From Isoetes taiwanensis (lineage: Eukaryota > Streptophyta > Lycopodiopsida > Isoetales > Isoetaceae), in contig JAJEKV010000050.1 in NCBI GenBank assembly GCA_021234155.1, forward strand, positions 4,514,550 to 4,578,549: a stretch of DNA of 64,000 bases. Direction: 5' to 3'. A program made the translations under genes and the position numbers. The notes beneath the pieces are model-generated. The model had not been told where the DNA came from, made no database searches, and saw only the letters and a program-made list of their open reading frames with translations. Position 1 is the first letter of the stretch. The number at the start of each line of letters is the position of its first letter. Shown piece by piece: positions 11,845 through 24,802 of this stretch.

Positions 11845-12395
11845 CCATCACTATTCGGGCCTCGCCTGTATTTCCATTTGTGCCAAGGGTGCTTAAGCCC
11901 AAAGACTTCTCTCAAGATTCATATCTACTTTCTCTAACTCCGGTTTTCAGTCAAATGGAATAGCAAAGAGGCCAAGTAACGACCAGATCATATTTTCAGA
12001 CTGCTCTTGATATATCAATGGTATTTATTCCCACCGATTTTTGTGTATCATTTAGATATTTACCGCCATATACAAGCATGTGACCCATTTTTATGAAATC
12101 TTATGAAATCCTAGCTCCACTCATAATTTCCTCGCTAATAATCCATGCCTAGAACGTTATGGCTTCATTGAAGCATCTAGCAAAGAATAATCAATATGTC
12201 GATAACCTAACCTTGAGCTCCAGCCCACATACTCCGATTTGACGCTTTACAGCCCTCTCGATGCCAAGAGAGCATTATACCGTGGACCTTCGTATTACAT
12301 CTAGTTGTTCTGGGCAGCAAAGAATGTCAGAAATGATGACCTCGAGCCACGGGTCCATGCACCGGTGTGATGTTCAACACGCATTCGTCTATCTC

Positions 12396-14044
12396 GTGGT
12401 GCGAGTCCGTGTTTAGAACCGTGGACCTAAACCATGCTCGTAGAGTGTCACATAACTTTTACCCTAAACTCGGTATTGGTAATTGCGGGAGCTAGAATCC
12501 CTTTGTTATCCTAGTAATCAAAGATCTTAGAAGTCAAATATGCTTAGACTCATTATTTAGAACAATAGAAACCATGTTATTCTAGTCCAAGCTAGATTTC
12601 AAAGGTCCCTTAGTGGTATAAAACCACTCAATTATTAAACTAGAAACATATTGCTTGGAAGATACGTCCAAAGTTATGTCTAGATGCCCAAGTTAGGTTA
12701 CATTCAAGTTATGACTAACTGTCAAGCAAGGTTACAGTCAGCTGATGGAGGATACATCAAGCCCATTTGCTTGCCAAAAAGCCAAGTGTCTATCCTGCTT
12801 TAAAGAAAATGCATGTCAATGATTTATTATTTAATACGGGAGAATATCTTCAACTTCAAAGGAAAATATCTTCAACTTCAAAGGTATTATATTTGACAAT
12901 TTTCACGTTACGTCCATCTAGGTTTTATCCTAGTGTATTCATGCAATTGGCAAGTCCAACTACAAGTCCCAATATTTATTAAGACCATAAACATGGAATA
13001 TATATAAAAAAATCCTACCTCCAACCGTAGGAGAGAGAAGACCTCTTTGTTGGATACAGAATATTAGGGAAGGGCAGACCCTACCATTACAAACAGAGGT
13101 CTACCCCATCCCATTTTTTTCTTGAACCCCTAAATATGTTATAAAGATTTGGTCTTATATTCGTGAATACAAGTACCAATGAAAGTGGCATTATAAGACA
13201 TACAATTTAGTGGCATTGTAAGATATGAAGCTTCGCAAAGATGCGTAACATTTGTATCCAAGTAAACCCCATTGCATATGATGGACTTCAAACTTAAATT
13301 TGCTATATCCAATAGCGGAAAGATTGTTGTTCCATGTCGGTGATACAAGTTCATGGACCACTTCTTTTCCTATAAAAGGAAACATTACAACCATTATTAG
13401 TACAAAACATGTCTATGAGACAAGTTAGAAATGGAAAAAGTCAATTGTTACTGGACTAAAAACTAGGTTCAGAGACTATGGTGACCCTGGTAAGACCAGA
13501 GAACTAAAATTCCTAAAAAAATCCAGTCCACCCTAGCCTTAGCAACAGCCCACTAGCAATGACATCTACAGAGGTCAATCCCTACTGTAGTCTTATCAGT
13601 CCATACTAGGATCGAAATCCTTGATGACACCAATCATCACTGAACCACAAGTCTTTAACCCAAAAACAATAAGCCTCTAAGAACAAGAATCAGAAATCAA
13701 AAATTGACGTATCCAAGTAGGACACATATCAATACGCCTCGTATTTAATCTTGCCTTCTGTTTAGACAGCTTCAAATATGAACCAGATGTCAAATGGTTA
13801 GACCATAATCAAGCCAAATTATCTTGAATTAATGTCCATGCAAACTCAGACTTTACTATTACAAAGCCACTTTCCTTTTCCATGCTGCCTTTAGCCTTAG
13901 ACATTGCATGCATGCCCAAACTGTTTAAACATGCTTAGATATTTAACTATTATGCCTATCTTGCCAATACTCATGCTTAGTTCCCTCGTGATGTTGGTTA
14001 TACAAATTTCTCCAGATAATCGCCGCTTCATTAAGCATTCAACC
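12396..14044 (+). repeat. 1.6-kb block present only in long units (copy in unit 1)
   Basis: This block is present in units 1, 4 and (truncated) 5 and missing from units 2 and 3. It starts near 'gtggtgcgagtccg' and ends near 'cattcaacc'. It has no terminal inverted repeats, no clear GT-AG ends and no coding potential I can support. It may be an insertion in long units or a deletion in short ones. Confidence 0.7.
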
Positions 14045-15086
14045 AATGTTTGCTGACTTGTACACACAAATCATTCACTCTATGTGTTTATTTAGATGAT
14101 CATAAAAGACGGAAATAACATGCAATGTAACATCGATCATATCATTGCATATTTATACAAAATCTGCTTACATTAACAAATGATTCAAAAGCAAGATTAC
14201 ATTATCATTTTTTGCTTTTATGGCCAAGATGTCCGGAAATTCTAGATTCGCTTAAACTGAAAAAGCATAGATCTTCTTTACAAAGAAAATAGACTATAAC
14301 TTAAGATGCCTTCAAAGAAGTTTATAGATCCGTTTAGTTAAATACTTAGAGATAACATAATCACAAAGAAAAGTAAAATGTGTATTTCTCCTTTTCATAA
14401 AATGAAATTGAAAGCAAAAAGTCCACAATAAGAGGAGAAAAACAGATTTTGCAGCCAAACGACACAACATTAGCATAAAATGGTAATGAGTGAAGGGCCC
14501 AAGGTACATTAGGTTTTCTTTCTTCGCTGATCATCTATTGTAGCCTTCTTTGCTCTCAAATCACTACCACTGTAAAAAAAAATATTAAAGGAAATTAACT
14601 ATCCAAGAAGCTCCAAGCCTCCATATATTTTATGATTATTTAGAACCAAGTGGAAAAGCATTTACATCTTATCTGTTATGCCATAGCGACCCAGAACCAT
14701 GCTCGACACGCAAGAGCTTAAGGGTATACATGCATTATAATTCAAGAACTAGAAGATCAATCAAGAATATCCATACAATATCAAGCACTAGGCTTATATT
14801 CAACTTTCAAATTGTTGCCTTGTTCCTTTCATAAACAACCGCTATGCAAGAGCAAGAAGAAATATTATGGTTATTTAAAAAATGAATATGAATGTAAGAG
14901 TTTAAAACAAACCCAACAGAAAGACCATGCCTCCTTATGCAAGAACCCGGCTAAGTATTTGAGCTAAAATATGTTTACAAAGATAATCAAACCCGAATGT
15001 TTACAAGTTCCCATTCAAGGTCGGTATCCGGTGTGTATCCGGGACAAGATTCTTGAAGGTGATCCAACTTGGTTGCTTCCATCACT

Positions 15087-15319
15087 CCGGGGTGCACTTA
15101 TACATAAGGGGGTATGGCATCCGCGTCGGAGGGTAGCAAAAATCCCCTTTGTATACGCTGAATTTTAAAAGGAAATTTGACCCCTCTGTATAGATATTGC
15201 TCCAAATCGGTGCCTAAAAACACCCCTAACCCCTAAGTATAATGTGACGAAATGGTCCAAAACACCCCTCCGATTTGAACTCTCATGGTTTATACGCTGA
15301 TCAAGGCAGGAATCCCCCG
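15087..15319 (+). mobile_element. MITE copy 2, 233 bp, with 8-bp target duplication
   Basis: The element is flanked by direct repeats of ccatcact (15079-15086 and 15320-15327). The ends are ccggggtgcac and gcaggaatcccccg, matching the inverted-repeat ends of copy 3. It is non-coding. An 8-bp duplication is what hAT-type transposases make, though the terminal bases are not the usual CAG of hAT elements. Confidence 0.75.
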
Positions 15320-16992
15320 CCATCACTATTCCCGGGCTCGCCGGTATTTCCATTTGTGCCAAGGGTGCTTAAGCCCAAAGACTTCTCTCAAGATTCATAT
15401 CTACTTTCTCTAACTCGGTTTCTAGTCAAACCGAATAAGAAGAAGAAAGTAACGACCAGATCATATTTTGTTGATCGCTCTTGATATATCAATGGTATTT
15501 ATTCCCACCGATTTTGTGTATCATTTAGATATTTACCGCCATATACAAGCATGTGACTGTTTTATGAAATCTTATGAAATCCTAGCTCCAAACTCATAGT
15601 TTCGCTAATAATCCATGCCTAGAACGATGGCTTCATTGAAGCATCTAGCAAAGAATAATCAATATGTCGATAACCTAACCTTTGAGCTCCAGCCCACATA
15701 CTCGATTTGACGCTTTTACCCCCTCGATGCCAAGAGAGCATTACATACCGTGGACCTTCAAGATTACATCTAGTTGCTGGCAAAGAAGAATGTCGAAAAT
15801 GATGACCTCGAGCCCACGGTCCATAAAACTCGAAGTGTGATGTTCAACAGATTCGTCCATCTCACAATGTTTTTCGACTTGTACACACAAATCATTCACT
15901 CTATGTGTTTATTTAGATGATCATAAAGACGGAAATAACATGCAATGTAACATCGATCATATCATTGCATATTTATACAAAATCAAGCTTTACATTAACA
16001 AATGATTCAAAAGCAAGATTACATTTCTTTTTTGCCTTTTATGGCCAAGATGTCCGGAAATTCTAGATTCGCCTAAACCTAAAAAGCATAGATCTTCTTC
16101 AACAAAATAGACTATAACTTAAGATGCCTTCAAAGAAGTTTATAGATCCGCTTAGTTAAATACTTAGAGATAACATACTTGTTACAATAAAAAGTAAAAT
16201 GTGTATTTCTCCCTTTTCATAAAACCCAAGAAGAAGTGACTCTATACGAGCCCCGATTTCATATGTACTCCAAAGCAAATCCATCCCATCACGGGATCAT
16301 GAAATTGAAAGCAAAAAGTCCACAATAAGAGGAGAAAACCGGTACCTGCAGCCAAACGACACAACATTAGCATAAAAATGGTAATGAGTGAAGGGCCAGA
16401 AGGTACATTAGGTTTCTCAGATCTTCGCTGATCACCTATAATTGTAGCCTTCTTGCTCTCAAATCACTACCAGCTGAAAAAATATTAAAGGAAATTAACT
16501 ATCCAAGAAGCTCCAAGCCTCCATATATTTTGCGATTATTTAGAACCAAGTGGAAAAGCATTTACATCTTACTGTTATGCCATAGCAGACCCAGAACCAT
16601 GCCTGCATACGCAAGAGCTTAAGGGTATACATGCATTATAATTCAAGAACTAGAAGATCAATCAAGAATATCCATACAATATCGAAGCACTAGGCTTATA
16701 TTCAACTTTCAAATTGCTGTCTTGTTCCTTTCATAAACAACTGCTATGCAAGAGCAAGAAGAAATATTATGGTTATTTAAAAAAATGAATATGAATGTAA
16801 GAGTTTAAAACAAACCCAACAGAGAAAGACCATGCCTCCTTATGCAAGAACCTGAAGCTAAGTATTTGAGCTAAAATATGTTTACAGCATAATCAAACCT
16901 GAATGTTTACAAGTTCCCATTCAAGGTCGTGTATCTGGTGTATCTGGGACAGTATTCTTGAAGCAGGATCCAACTTGGTTGCTTCCATCACT

Positions 16993-17231
16993 CCCGGGGG
17001 GTGCACTTATACATAAGGGGGGTATGGCATCTGCGTTCGGAGGGTAGCAAAAAACCCCCCTTGTATACGCAATTTTAAAAGGAAATTTGACCCCTCTGTG
17101 TATAGATATTGCTCCAAATCAGTGCCTAAAAACACCCCTAACCCCTAAGTATACGTACGCAAATGGTCCAAAAAACACCCCTCCGTTGAACTCTCATGGG
17201 TTATACGCTGATCAAAGGTGAATCCCCCGGG
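16993..17231 (+). mobile_element. MITE copy 3, 239 bp, with 8-bp target duplication
   Basis: The ends are cccggggggtgcac and, read inward from the other side, cccgggggattcacc, an imperfect terminal inverted repeat. It is flanked by ccatcact at 16985-16992 and 17232-17239. The equivalent sites in later array units (18871-18878 and 22117-22124) carry a single ccatcact and no insert, so they are empty sites. Confidence 0.82.
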
Positions 17232-19415
17232 CCATCACTATTCTGCCTGCCCGTGTATTTCCATTTGTGCCAAGGGTGCTTAAGCCCAGCACTTCTCTCA
17301 GTATTCATATCTACTTTCTAACTCGGTTCCAGTCAAATCCGAATAGCAAAGGCCAAGTAACGATCCAGATCATATTTTTGATCGCTCTTGATATATCAAT
17401 GGTATTTATTCCCACCGATTTTGTGTATCATTTAGATATTTACCGCCATATACAAGCATGTGACCTGTTTATGAAATCTTATGAAATCCTAGCTCCAGCT
17501 CATAGTTTCTGCTAATAATCCATGCCTAGAACGTATGGCTTCATTGAAGCATCTAGCAGCAATAATCAATATGTCAGATAACCTAACCTTGAGCTCCAGC
17601 CCACATACTCAGATTTGACGTTTTACAGCCCCTCTGATGCCAAGAGAGCATTACAGCCGTGGACCTTCAGTATTACATCTAGTTGCGGCAGCAGCAATGT
17701 CAGAAATGATGACCTCGAGCCACAGTCCATGTACCCGAAGTGTGATGTTCAATACAGATTCGTCCATCTCACAATGTTTGCTGACTTGTACACACAAATC
17801 ATTCACTCTATGTGTTTATTTAGATGATCATAAAAGACGGAAATAACATGCAATGTAACATCGATCATATCATTGCATATTTATACAAAATCTGCTTACA
17901 TTAACAAATGATTCAAAAGCAAGATTACATTACTGTTTTTGCCTTTTATGGCCAGCATGTCTGGAAATTCTAGATTCGCCTAAACTGAAAAGCATAGATC
18001 TTCTTACAGCAAAATAGACTATAACTTAAGATGCCTTCAGCAAGTTTATAGATCCGTTTAGTTAAATACTTAGAGATAACATACTGTTACAGCAAAAAGT
18101 AAAATGTGTATTTCTCCCTTTTCATAAAAAACCCAAGAAGAAGTGACTCTATACGAGCCTGATTTCATATGTACTCCAAAGCAAATCCATCCTTTACCGC
18201 CGGATCATGAAATTGAAAGCAAAAAGTCCACAATAAGAGGAGAAACCGGTACCTGCAGCCAAACGACACAACATTAGCATAAAAATGGTAATGAGTGAAG
18301 GGCCAGAAGGTACATTAGGTTTCTCAGCTCTTCGCTGATCACCTATTGTAGCCTTCTTGCTCTCAAATCACTACCAGCTGAAAAAATATTAAAGGAAATT
18401 AACTATCCAAGAAGCTCCAAGCCTCCATATATTTTGCGATAAAGCATTTACATCTTACTGTTATGCCATAACAGACCCAGAACCATGCCTGCATACGCAA
18501 GAGCTTAAGGGTATACATGCATTATAATTCAAGAACTAGAAGATCAATCAAGAATATCCATACAATATCGAAGCACTAGGCTTATATTCAACTTTCAAAT
18601 TGCTGTCTTGTTCCTTTCATAAACAACTGCTATGCAAGAGCAAGAAGAAATATTATGGTTATTTAAAAAAGTGAATATGAATGTAAGAGTTTAAAACAAA
18701 CCCAACAGAGAAAGACCATGCCTCCTTATGCAAGAACCTGAAGCTAAGTATTTGAGCTAAAATATGTTTACAGCATAATCAAACCTGAATGTTTACAAGT
18801 TCCCATTCAAGGTCGTGTATCTGGTGTATCTGGGACAGTATTCTTGAAGCAGGATCCAACTTGGTTGCTTCCATCACTATTCTGCCTGCCCGTGTATTTC
18901 CATTTGTGCCAAGGGTGCTTAAGCCCAGCACTTCTCTCAGTATTCATATCTACTTTCTCTAACTCAGTTTCCAGTCAAATCCGGAATAGCAGCAGGCCAA
19001 GTAACGATCTGTATCATATTTTCAGACTGCTCTTGATATATCAATGGTATTTATTCCCACCGATTTTGTGTATCATTTAGATATTTACCGCCATATACAA
19101 GCATGTGACCTGTTTATGAAATCTTATGAAATCCTAGCTCCAGCTCATAGTTTCTGCTAATAATCCATGCCTAGAACGTATGGCTTCATTGAAGCATCTA
19201 GCAGCAATAATCAATATGTCAGATAACCTAACCTTGAGCTCCAGCCCATATACTCAGATTTGACGTTTTACAGCCCCTCTGATGCCAAGAGAGCATTACA
19301 GCCGTGGACCTTCAGTATTACATCTAGTTGCGGCAGCAGCAATGTCAGAAATGATGACCTCGAGCCACAGTCCATGTACCCGAAGTGTGATGTTCAACAC
19401 AGATTCGTCCATCTC

Positions 19416-21027
19416 TGTGGTGCGTAGTCCAGGTTTAGAACCGTGGACCTAACCATGCTCGTGTAGAGTGCCGCCATAATCTGTTTACCCTAAACTCAGG
19501 GTATTGGTAATTCGTGGAGCTAGAATCCCTTTGTTACTGTAGTAATTCAGCATCTTAGAAGTCAAATATGCTTAGACTCATTATTTAGAACAATAGAAAC
19601 CATGTTATTCTAGTCCAAGCTAGATTTCAAAGGTCCCTTAGTGGTATAAAACCACTCAATTATTAAACTAGAAACATATTGCTTGGAAGATGCGTCCAAA
19701 GTTATGTCTAGATGCCCAAGTTAGGTTACATTCAAGTTATGACTAACTGTCAAGCAAGGTTACAGTCAGCTGATGGAAGATGCATGCAAGCCCATTTGCT
19801 TGCCAAAAAGCCAAGTGTCTATCCTGCTTTAAAGAAAATGCATGTCAATGATTTATTATTTAATACGGGAGAATATCTTCAACTTCAAAGGAAAATATCT
19901 TCAACTTCAAAGGTATTATATTTGACAATTTTCACGTTACATCCATCTAGGTTTTATCCTAGTGTATTCATGCAATTGGCAAGTCCAACTACAAGTCCCA
20001 ATATTTATTAAGACTATAAACATGGAATATATATAAAAAAATCCTACCTCCAAACTGTAGGGAGGAGAAGACCTCTTTGTTGGATAATTTGTAATAATAC
20101 TAGGAAGGGCGGGACCCTACCATTTACTGGCAGGTCTACCCCATCCCATTGTTTCTTGAACCCTGAAATATGTTGCAGCATTTGGTCTTATATTCTGGTG
20201 AATACAAGTACCAGTCGAGTGGCATTATAAGACATACAGCCCAGTGGCATTGTAAGATATGAAGCTCAGTGGCAGCATGCAGAACATTTGTATCCAAGTA
20301 AACCCCACTGCATATGATGGACTTCAAACTTAAATTTGCTATATCCAATAGCGGAAAGATTGTTGTTCCATGTCGGTGATACAAGTTCATGGACCACTTC
20401 TTTTCCTATAAGTCTATGAGACAAGTTAGAAATGGAAAAAGTCAATTGTAAAACTAGGTTCAGAGACTATGGTGACCCTGGTAAGACCAGAGAACTGAAA
20501 TTCCTAACAAAATCTAGTCCACCCTAGCCTTAGCAACAGCCCACTAGCAATGACATCTACAGAGGTCAATCCCTACTGTAGTCTTATCAGTCCATACTAG
20601 GATCGAAATCCTTGATGGCACCAATCATCACCGAACCACAAGTCTTTAACCCAAAAACAATAAGCCTCTAAGAACAAGAATCAGAAATAAAAAATTGATG
20701 TATCCAAGTAGGACACATATCAATACGCCTCGTATTTAATCTTGCCTTCTGTTTAGACAGCTTCAAATATGAACCAGATGTCAAATGGTTAGACCATAAT
20801 CAAGCCAAATTATCTTGAATTAATGTCCATGCAAACTCAGACTTTACTATTACAAAGCCACTTTCCTTTTCCATGCTGCCTTTAGCCTTAGACATTGCAT
20901 GCATGCCCAAACTGTTTAAACATGCTTAGATATTTAACTATTATGCCTATCTTGCCAATACTCGTATGCTTAGTTTCGATGTTGCATATACCTTCAGATA
21001 GCTGCCGCTTTCATTAAGCATTCAACC
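19416..21027 (+). repeat. 1.6-kb block present only in long units (copy in unit 4)
   Basis: This is the second complete copy, highly similar to 12396-14044. It includes an open stretch at 19712-20011 (99 codons) that is broken in unit 1 by small differences, one of them at a CAG-containing site. I regard that stretch as chance. Confidence 0.7.
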
Positions 21028-23264
21028 AATGTTTGCTGACTTGTACACACAAATCATTCACTCTATGTGTTTATTTAGATGATCATAGAAGACGGAAATA
21101 ACATGCAATGTAACATCGATCATATCATTGCATATTTATACAAAATCTGCTTACATTAACAAATGATTCAAAAGCAAGATTACATTACTGTTTTTGCCTT
21201 TTATGGCCAAGATGTCACGGAAATTCTAGATCGCCCTAAACTAAAAAAGCATAGATCTTCTTACAAAGACAAAATAGACTATAACTTAAGATGCCTTGAC
21301 AAGTTTATAGATCCGTTTAGTTAAATACTTAGAGATAACATAATTACGGCAAAAGTAAAATGTGTATTTCTCCCTTTTCATAAAAAACCCAAGAAGAAGT
21401 GACTTCATCTGAGCCCGATTTCATATGTACTCCAAAGCAAATCTATCCTTTAATCACCGGATCATGAAATTGAAAGCAAAAAAGTCCACAATAAGAGGAG
21501 AAACCGGTACCGCAGCCAAACGACACAACATTAGCATAAAATGGTAATGAGTGAAGGGGTGAAAGGTACATTAGGTTTCAGACTCTCCGATCACCTATTG
21601 TAGCCTTCTTGCTCTCAAATCACTGTTGAAAAAAATATTAAAGGAAATTAACTATCCAAGAAGCTCCAAGCCTCCATATATTTTTGCGATAAAGCATTTA
21701 CATCTTCTTGTTATGCCATACAGACTTAACCATGCTCGCATACGCAAGAGCTTAAGGGTATACATGCATTATAATTCAAGAACTAGAAGATCAATCAAGA
21801 ATATCCATACAATATCGAAGCACTAGGCTTATATTCAACTTTCAAATTCTTTGTCTTGTTCCTTTCATAAACAAGCGCTATGCAAGAGCAAGAAGAAATA
21901 TTATGGTTATTTAAAAAGTGAATATGAATGTAAGAGTTTAAAACAAACCCAACAGAGAAAGACCATGCCTCCTTATGCAAGAACACGAAGCTAAGTATTT
22001 GAGCTAAAATATGTTTCTGACATAATCAAACCCGAATGTTTACAAGTTCCCATTCAAGGTCGTGTATCGGTGTATCAGGACCGATATTCTTGAAGCGGGA
22101 TCCAACTTGGTTGCTTCCATCACTATTACGCCAAAATTTGACCCATGTATTTCCATTTGTGCCAAGGGTGCTTAAGCCCGACACTTCTCTCATTATTCAT
22201 ATCTACTTTCTCTAACTTCGGTTTCGGTCAAATCGGAATAGCGGCCGAGGGCCAAGTAGCGATCAGTATCATATTTTCGGATTTTTCTTGATATATCAAT
22301 GGTATTTATTCCCACCGATTTTGTGTATCATTTAGATATTTACCGCCATATACAAGCATGTGACCTGTTTATGAAATCTTATGAAATCCTAGCTCCGGCT
22401 CATAGTTTTCGCTAATAATCCATGCCTAGAACGTATGGCTTCATTGAAGCATCTAGCGACAATAATCAATATGTCGGATAACCTAACCTTGAGCTCCGGC
22501 CCATATACTCCATTTTGACGTTTTACCCTCTCGATGCCAAGAGAGCATTACGTGGTGGACCTTCGAAGATTACATCTAGTTGCGGCAGCGGCAATGTCGT
22601 AAATGATGACCTCGAGTACGGTCCATGTGCGGTGTGATGTTCAATACAGATTGGTCCATCTCAGGTAGTCGTGAGTCCGAGTTTAGAACCGTGGACCTAG
22701 CCATGCTCGTGTAGAGTGCCATAATCTGTTTACCCTAAACTTCGGGGGTATTGGTAATTGCGTGGAGCTAGAATCCCTTTGTTCTTGTAGTAACCAAAGA
22801 TCTTAGAAGTCAAATATGCTTAGACTCATTATTTAGAACAATAGAAACCATGTTATTCTAGTCCAAGCTAGATTTCAAAGGTCCCTTAGTGGTATAAAAC
22901 CACTCAATTATTAAACTAGAAACATATTGCTTGGAAGATGCGTCCAAAGTTATGTCTAGATGCCCAAGTTAGGTTACATTCAAGTTATGACTAACTGTCA
23001 AGCAAGGTTAGATGCATGCAAGCCCATTTGCTTGCCAAAAAGCCAAGTGTCTATCCTGCTTTAAAGAAAATGCCTGTCAATGGTTTATTATTTAATACGG
23101 GAGAATATCTTCAACTTCAAAGGAAAATATCTTCAACTTCAAAGGTATTATATTTGACAATTTTCACGTTACGTCCATCTAGGTTTTATCCTAGTGTATT
23201 CATGCAATTGGCAAGTCCAACTACAAGTCCCAATATTTATTAAGACCATAAACATGGAATATAT

Positions 23265-23284
23265 AAAAAAAAAAAAAAAAAAAA
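23265..23284 (+). repeat. A20 tract at the end of the array
   Basis: The last array unit stops at 'catggaatatata' and is followed by 20 adenines, then unique sequence. Units 1 and 4 have seven adenines at the same point and continue with 'tcctacctcc'. The tract marks the array boundary. Confidence 0.8.
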
Positions 23285-24550
23285 CTTATGATTGCCCTTT
23301 CAAATGCAAAGTCAAACAACTCTAAGCCTTTTCGATGTGCAAACACTTGCATATCATGAGTTGAATAGACAATGGTGATCCTTGAAGGAACCTAGCTCTT
23401 GGTGAGAATCTGGCTGATGATTTAGGTGGGGATTTGGCGGAAGTTTTTGAGGAGAGCAGGGAGCAGCTGGCAATGCCAGTCAAAGGGGACGGGCATGCAA
23501 TCTGCGACGTTGAGCTCGGGCTGAGATACTGAGGCACTCCTGGCTCAACTACTTCTTAGCGCTTAAGAAAATAAACCTCTTGTGAACCGGCCACAAATAA
23601 CTTATAGCCTCACGTAATGGCCCAACAGTCTGCCACAAGATCCATATGATAAAATATCAATCCAAACCTTAGTTCATAATTTCTTCGTTAGCACATAACT
23701 ATTGTTAATGGAGCATTCCTTTGTATATAATGTTCTATGAATTATGACTTGATCTTGACCTATATGCCATGGATCTGTATTGAATAGTAATCTTGTTAAG
23801 CTTGTTGTTCAAAGATATCAATATGTTAATCATGCAAAACATAATATTCGCATATTATAGTGCATGTAGAAATACCTATTATATTCTCCACATCCTCTTT
23901 AATAATTTTAAGCATAATAATTTTTATAGAAACGTAATTTTAAGTTCCACATGTTTAAGAGCATCATTTGCACCGTTGGGAACAGAGACAATTTGAACGA
24001 ATGGCTAACTTTACACAAAATAAATGTTCTAGAAAAATGATAGGTAAATGAGTTAGTAAAGGAGAATTTTTTCCTTGAACGCCTCAAAAATTCCTTTTTC
24101 TCGATAAACAAAAATGTCTGCAGCGGTCTGCGATAAATTTCATGTAATTTATCAGACTCTTGTGCGTATAGTGAAAGTTTCCCTTTTTTTTTTCTTATCA
24201 TACTACGCCTCTGCTGATAGTAAAAGATGTGCGGCCTAGACTGTACGTCCTTGGCTAGATTATGTGCCAAATATCTGGTCTCGGATGCACAACTTCAGTC
24301 CTGTTTTTTTGGTTATCACCCTCGGCCAGACCAATGACCTTATCTTCTATTATACACCTTATGGCACACTCTGGATCATTGGATTCCGAGATATTCCGGT
24401 GAACATCCCAAATCAATGCACCACGAATTCACACATCAGACCCCCATAGAGAGAGGCACTCCCTTGTGCATATATGTACGTATGCTATATGGGAAAATTG
24501 TGGAGTACAATGCAAGTAACTATTGAACAACCAAGGGCATGAATTCAAAT
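23285..24550. other. Unique AT-rich spacer
   Basis: The spacer holds one coding-looking remnant (23386-23532) and otherwise no gene or repeat I can support. Codon-like stretches on both strands at 23.9-24.3 kb are short and AT-rich. Confidence 0.5.
23386..23532 (+). pseudogene. Possible C-terminal exon remnant, unknown protein
   Basis: There are 48 open codons ending in TGA. The reading includes LADDLGGDLAEVFEESREQL and ends VKGDGHAICDVELGLRY. The acidic, amphipathic composition and use of CAG/CTG codons look protein-coding, but there is no start codon and the upstream frame is closed. I do not recognise the family. It could be the last exon of a fragmented gene or chance. Confidence 0.25.
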
Positions 24551-24640
24551 AGATAAGATAAGATAAGATAAGATAAAATAAGAAATTTTTACGTCCACGG
24601 GAACCCAACGGGTTATGGGACGAGAAACGAGTTAATGAAT
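24551..24640 (-). mobile_element. 3' end of a non-LTR element with (TTATC)n tail
   Basis: On - the sequence runs ccgttgggttcccgtggacg, then taaaaattt, then a TTATC pentamer tail (24551-24581). The same core, GTGGACG followed by A-rich sequence and a pyrimidine-rich short repeat, occurs at 33.4 kb and 57.2 kb. The body to the right (24600-24730) is too short and diverged to assign. Confidence 0.5.
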
Positions 24641-24738
24641 ACATTGGTTGTTACACGAGAATACATTCGCCATTACATGAGATAACATTGAAAATTATAT
24701 TTCGCAATTACATATGGGTACATCAGTAATGGCAACTA

Positions 24739-24802
24739 CATAACAATACGGCCGTCAGATATAATCTGTTCATAACAATACGGCCGTCAGATATAATCTG
24801 TT
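24739..24802 (+). repeat. 32-bp perfect tandem duplication
   Basis: The unit starts cataacaatacggccg and ends ataatctgtt. The two copies are identical and adjacent. Confidence 0.85.

Larger units (their letters stand above)
11845..23263 (+). repeat. Tandem array of long and short units
   Basis: Taking ccatcact as the unit start, the units are 11845-15078 (long), 15320-16984 (short), 17232-18870 (short), 18871-22116 (long) and 22117-23263 (long type, truncated). Long units contain a block of about 1.6 kb (12396-14044, 19416-21027) absent from short units, where the flanks join at 'ccatctcacaatgttt'. Landmarks in every unit are 'caagggtgcttaagccc' and 'cctagaacg.atggcttc'. The array is AT-rich. 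Short open stretches exist (for example 17615-17827 and 19712-20011) but stops and frame changes differ among copies, so I do not call a gene. Within the long block a 20-base phrase atcttcaacttcaaagg is doubled. Units at 17.2-20.9 kb keep CAG/CTG where the others show altered triplets. Confidence 0.85.

Noticed and set aside
17100-17170. Telomere-like acccctaacccctaa inside the MITE
   Set aside because: Only two imperfect units, repeated identically in each MITE copy; it is part of the element, not a telomeric tract.
17615-17827. 70-codon gene in the array
   Set aside because: The frame is broken in sister units and spans the long/short unit junction, so it is a product of that deletion.
23016-23284. 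Processed pseudogene with poly-A tail at the array end
   Set aside because: The same sequence occurs in other units and continues past the A-run there, so it is array DNA and not a copied mRNA.
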